Source: Watersipora subatra | Lineage: Eukaryota > Bryozoa > Gymnolaemata > Cheilostomatida > Watersiporidae | Reading direction: 5' to 3' | Assembly (NCBI RefSeq): GCF_963576615.1 | Contig: NC_088714.1 | Location: 65,170,667-65,234,666 of the forward strand | Length of the DNA: 64,000 nucleotides | Part shown: piece by piece, positions 61,079 to 64,000 of the stretch | Layout of the letters: each line of letters opens with the position of its first letter | Numbering within the stretch: the first letter of the stretch is position 1 | Translations under genes and position numbers: made by a program | The notes under the pieces: generated by a model | Database searches by the model: none | Seen by the model: only the letters and a program-made list of their open reading frames with translations | What the model was told of the DNA's origin: nothing

Positions 61079-62082
61079 ATGGAAATCGGTTATCCGAAGC
61101 TGGTGTTTGGTGAGCACGGTGATGGTTCGTGGGAGAGATTTATAGAAGAAATGAATTTATGTATTGAGAGTGCAGTTGAGAGAAGGGGCTACAAAGGTGA
61201 AGGTGGCAATAGATGCCTTATTATGAGAGAAAGAGCTAAGTTGAGGCCATTACTGAGAGCTATTGGGCACAGTGGTAGAGAAGTATTGAAGGGTGCAGGG
61301 TTTCATGTAGATGGTGCAAATTCAACTTATGAAAAGGCAGTGAATATTTTGCAGGAATATTATGGTAGACAGGAGAGCATGTTTGTGAAGGGTCATAAGT
61401 TTCTGACGGCTAAGCAAGCACTTGGAGAAAGTGATAGAGAATATTTACAACAGGTAGAGAGTTTGAGCAGATAGGCTGAGGTAGCGAACAACGCTGATAG
61501 AGTAAGGTTTGCTCTTATAGTGGCAGTAAATGGGTTGAGAGATAGAGAAGTAAGTAAAGACTTGATGAAGAATGCCAATTTGACCTGGGTGATGTTGAAT
61601 GAGGCATTGAGGGCTCGTGAGATGGGGAATCATTCAGACAGGTTCGTGAGATCAGATAGTAGAGGTAGCAATTTAAAAAGTGGGATTAAAGAAGAGGTAG
61701 CAAGGATATCAGAGCGCGACCGTCGTGCGCAGTACCGGAGTGGTGGTAGAGATAGAAGCTACGATTAAGCAGGGCGATCTTCTCCTAGAGGTAGCCCTAG
61801 GAGTAGTAGAAGGTATTGTGGTAATAGTAGTGAGGAGCATGATACTAGTAGGTATGGGACAAGAGGCCGGGAGTATAACAAGGACAGTGACAGTAGGAAG
61901 TATAGAGACAATAGCAGAGAGAGGCATGTCTCTAGATATAGAGCAAACAGTAGAGAAGGTAGGGAAGATAGAGTGTGCTACAATTGCCAGTGTAGTGGCC
62001 ATGAGATGCGGAGTTGTCCCTCCATTAAAGGTTTTTCTTTTGGGCACGAGGGCGCGTATCCCAATATTGCTGGGATAAGGGT
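61079..62082 (+). pseudogene. gag: gag-like region with CCHC zinc knuckle, interrupted
   Basis: From ATG 61079 (MEIGYPKLVFGEHGDGSW) one frame runs through a capsid-like segment, with in-frame stops TAG at 61472-61474 and TAA at 61766-61768. The same frame then gives an Arg/Ser-rich nucleocapsid and a perfect CCHC knuckle (CYNCQCSGHEMRSC, 61976-62017). A second knuckle at about 62030-62070 has lost three of its four ligands and coincides with a one-base frame change into the protease frame. Structural protein of the retroelement particle; present copy defective unless stops are suppressed. Confidence 0.75.
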
Positions 62083-62793
62083 AGAGAAGTAAGGTATGGC
62101 AGTCAAGATAACAGTAGGGAGAGGTATTGGGGAAAAAAAAGTCTTCATGACGTAAGAGATAAGTGGAATAGACCCAGAAATTACAGCGTGAACAGGTATG
62201 AGAGAGACAGTTGGTTTGAGAAGCGAGAGACAGATAGGCATGATGAAAGGTGCAGTGACAGTAGAAGGGGTAAAAGTGCAAGATTTGCTGGCTATAGAGA
62301 TAAATATGGTGAAGATCAATGAATAGGCCAGAAAATTGTGCAGTATTTAGAAGTTAATGGAGTAAATGTGGAGTTTACGTTTGATACTGGGGCTGAGGTG
62401 TCAATAGTAACCGAGGCAACAGCCAATAAGTTGAACCTACGGTTAAAGAAACCGTCGACAGTTTTAGAAACTGCTGATGGTAGTGAGTTAAAAGTGGTTG
62501 GAAGTGTAATAGTTCATTTGGAAAGTAAAGACAGGCATATGGATGCTAGAGTTCATGTGGTGAAAAGATTGAGAACTAACTTTTTGGGCATAACTGAGTT
62601 GAAGCAGCTAAAATTATTTGCTGTTGTAAACGCGTTATGCGAAAGTAAGTTTGAGCCTGTTAAGGAGTGTAGAAGTATTAAGCAAGTTAAACCGTTTTTG
62701 TCGAAAACCATTATTGCTGGGTCAAGTTATGTTTCAGATAATGTCGAGTTGCAAAATCTGACAAATAAGTCTGACAGAGAGAGCGAAGTTTAG
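62083..62793 (+). CDS. Retropepsin-like aspartic protease of the LTR element
   Basis: The frame carries an Arg/Asp/Ser-rich nucleocapsid tail up to a TGA at 62320-62322, then stays open from 62323 to a TAG at 62791. The protease core shows VEFTFDTGAEVSIV (catalytic DTGA at 62383-62394), then TADGSELKVVG and NFLGITELKQL, the expected order of active site, flap and ILG-like segment. It would process the Gag polyprotein. No start codon is obvious after the TGA, so expression by stop suppression or fusion is likely (inference). Confidence 0.75.
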
Positions 62794-63591
62794 AAAAGTC
62801 ACACAGGTCAAGATTGGTGGACTTGTAAAACCAAGGGAGTGAAGAGTAGCGAATACGTAGAAATTGGTAGTCAACGGGGGACAGCCCAAGGCACCAGAGA
62901 TGTGCAAGTGTCTATGGGGTATGATAGAGAACACAGAAATGATGAGGTAAGTGATGGTGCTAAGAAGGTAGCTAAACCAGTATCTGTAATGGAAAAGGTT
63001 TGCTCTTTTTTAGCTAAAGTGTCCAGCAAGGGAATGTTAGACAGAGATGGTCAGGAGAGAAAGGTAGCAGAGATTGAAAGAGAGGAAAAGGAGTTGCAGA
63101 GGAAGTCGAAAGAGAAATTGGCTAAGCTAAAAGCCATACGTGAGGCAGCAGTCATGGAGTTGGAAAATGCCAAGGCATTCAGGTTAATTGTGCAAGAGTT
63201 AGCCGAGGTTCAGAGGAGAATTGCTGGTAGGAGACCTGCACTGGTGGCAGGTGAGGTCGGGCTAGATAGGTCGGGGCCTATGCCAACTCCCAGCTCAGTG
63301 GTGCCATCCCCTGTGCAGCCGGTTACGGCCCAGGTGGAGACCTCCCACAGGAGGCCTGTCGAGCCTGCCTCTTATTGGGGAGAGCGAGGTAAAGATGGAA
63401 GAGACGGAGTTGAAGTTGAGGAGTCATTACTGACCCAACCAAAAGACTCCGGGCTAGTCGAGGTTAGTGGAAGTAGTGATGGAGATGTTGGTGGAAGTAG
63501 TGTTGGTAGTGACAGTGGTCACGGTAAAATTGTTGGTAGCGGCAGAGGTCAGGGCGAGGGAAAAGCCAGTGCAGACTGGCAATGGAGCTAG
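62794..63591 (+). CDS. Coiled-coil frame of unknown function replacing pol in the LTR element
   Basis: In the same frame as the protease after its TAG, open for about 265 codons to a TAG at 63589; the first ATG is at 62914. Residues around 62990-63240 form a charged heptad-like stretch (VAEIEREEKELQRKSKEKLA, ELAEVQRRIAGRR) predicted to be coiled coil. Then follow a Pro/Val-rich segment and a Gly/Ser/Asp tail. No pol motif. It might be a Gag-extension or packaging protein; the function is unknown. Confidence 0.55.
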   Translation, partial: KSHTGQDWWTCKTKGVKSSEYVEIGSQRGTAQGTRDVQVSMGYDREHRNDEVSDGAKKVAKPVSVMEKVCSFLAKVSSKGMLDRDGQERKVAEIEREEKELQRKSKEKLAKLKAIREAAVMELENAKAFRLIVQELAEVQRRIAGRRPALVAGEVGLDRSGPMPTPSSVVPSPVQPVTAQVETSHRRPVEPASYWGERGKDGRDGVEVEESLLTQPKDSGLVEVSGSSDGDVGGSSVGSDSGHGKIVGSGRGQGEGKASADWQWS

Positions 63592-63745
63592 CAGTAATGA
63601 GGAGAGTATTTTAGACGGTGGCACAAGGTCAGCCAAGCCAGAAGCACAGCCTATGGAGACTACCTTAACGGAGTCAGGTAACGAACAACACAAGTAAGGT
63701 AAGTTACTATGTCTGCTTGTTGGTAGTGATGGGGTGGCCCAAAAC

Positions 63746-63765
63746 AAAAAGAAAAAAAGAAAGGG
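63746..63765 (+). promoter_or_regulatory. Polypurine tract before the 3' LTR
   Basis: Twenty purines (A/G) ending in GGG, five bases before the 3' LTR start: the expected plus-strand priming site. Confidence 0.75.
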
Positions 63766-63770
63766 CATGT

Positions 63771-64000
63771 TGTATTATGGGATTTGTTAGGCTCAGGCTA
63801 TATCGGTGTCTGCGCTCAAGGCAGTACAGGTGGTCTTGGTAATTACGGTGAGTGCATAAAGCTGGATAAAGTTAGTGGGTAAAGCTAGTAGATTAGGTAG
63901 TATAAAGCAGTATGGGAAGTATATAAGAAAGTGTAATGAAAGACGGACGCTCTTCTTGGTCTTCTTCGCTTCAATCACATGTAAGTGCTATATTTATATA
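63771..64000 (+). repeat. 3' LTR, cut by the window end
   Basis: Same sequence as 60550-60779 with five substitutions; the last three bases lie outside the window. Confidence 0.85.

Larger units (their letters stand above)
60550..64000 (+). mobile_element. LTR retrotransposon, Gypsy-like, gag-protease only (3' end at window edge)
   Basis: Two direct LTRs starting TGTATTATGG (60550 and 63771) flank 3 kb carrying a primer-binding-like site, a gag region with a CCHC knuckle, a retropepsin and a coiled-coil frame, then a polypurine tract. The LTRs differ at 5 of 230 aligned bases. No reverse transcriptase, RNase H or integrase motif was seen, so the element looks non-autonomous. The second LTR would end about 3 bases beyond the window, so the target duplication (AGTGG precedes the first LTR) cannot be checked. 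It lies upstream of the ADAM10 exons in opposite orientation, probably in an intron. Confidence 0.85.

Noticed and set aside
61472..61474. TAG in gag as a programmed readthrough site
   Set aside because: It lies inside the capsid-like part and not at a gag-pro border, and further lesions follow, so decay is the simpler reading.
61709..62319. Minus-strand frames of 113 and 190 codons
   Set aside because: Antisense shadows of the Arg/Ser-rich gag region of the LTR element.

Overview
This is a stretch of animal nuclear genome, AT-rich and gene-poor, with short exons, long introns and a very large amount of tandem repeat. Nothing bacterial, viral or organellar was seen. The recognisable genes (two BCL11-family zinc-finger factors and an ADAM10-type metalloprotease) exist only in metazoans. 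The compact exons, many minisatellites, tRNA-derived SINEs and a Gypsy-type LTR element suggest a non-vertebrate, possibly spiralian, animal. The phylum cannot be settled from the sequence alone.

Layout: every recognised host gene lies on the minus strand, so read from high to low coordinates. At 60550-64000 a plus-strand LTR retrotransposon (gag and protease but no reverse transcriptase or integrase seen) sits upstream of the ADAM10 exons, probably inside that gene. At 59639-56055 two exons give the C-terminal cysteine-rich and transmembrane part of ADAM10. The intron between them holds a 0.9 kb minisatellite of 36-bp units. At 47278-26200 is BCL11-like gene 1. I could assemble it as 14 coding exons with matching splice phases, 2013 nt, 670 codons plus stop. 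It carries the NuRD-type N-terminal motif, an atypical C2HC finger, one C2H2 finger and a C-terminal triple-finger cluster. At 22683-4958 the first five coding exons of a second, diverged BCL11-like gene follow in the same orientation. Its exon phases (1-1, 1-1, 1-2, 2-0) equal those of gene 1. The rest would lie beyond the left edge of the window. A decayed partial copy of exon 2 sits in intron 1 of gene 1.

The sequence between exons is mostly minisatellites (units of 15 to 36 bp), AT-rich palindromes, SINE-like tRNA derivatives, an inverted-repeat element at 14760-15614 and a three-copy composite repeat at 53821-55615. A CCAAT-containing tandem array lies in the 3.5 kb between the two BCL11 genes.

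The most interesting result is the tandem, head-to-tail pair of BCL11-family genes with conserved exon architecture but very different sequence. The second is the LTR element, whose two LTRs are nearly identical although its gag frame is broken several times and its pol has been replaced by a coiled-coil reading frame. Exon borders were placed by eye from splice signals, reading frame and phase; no search or transcript evidence was available.
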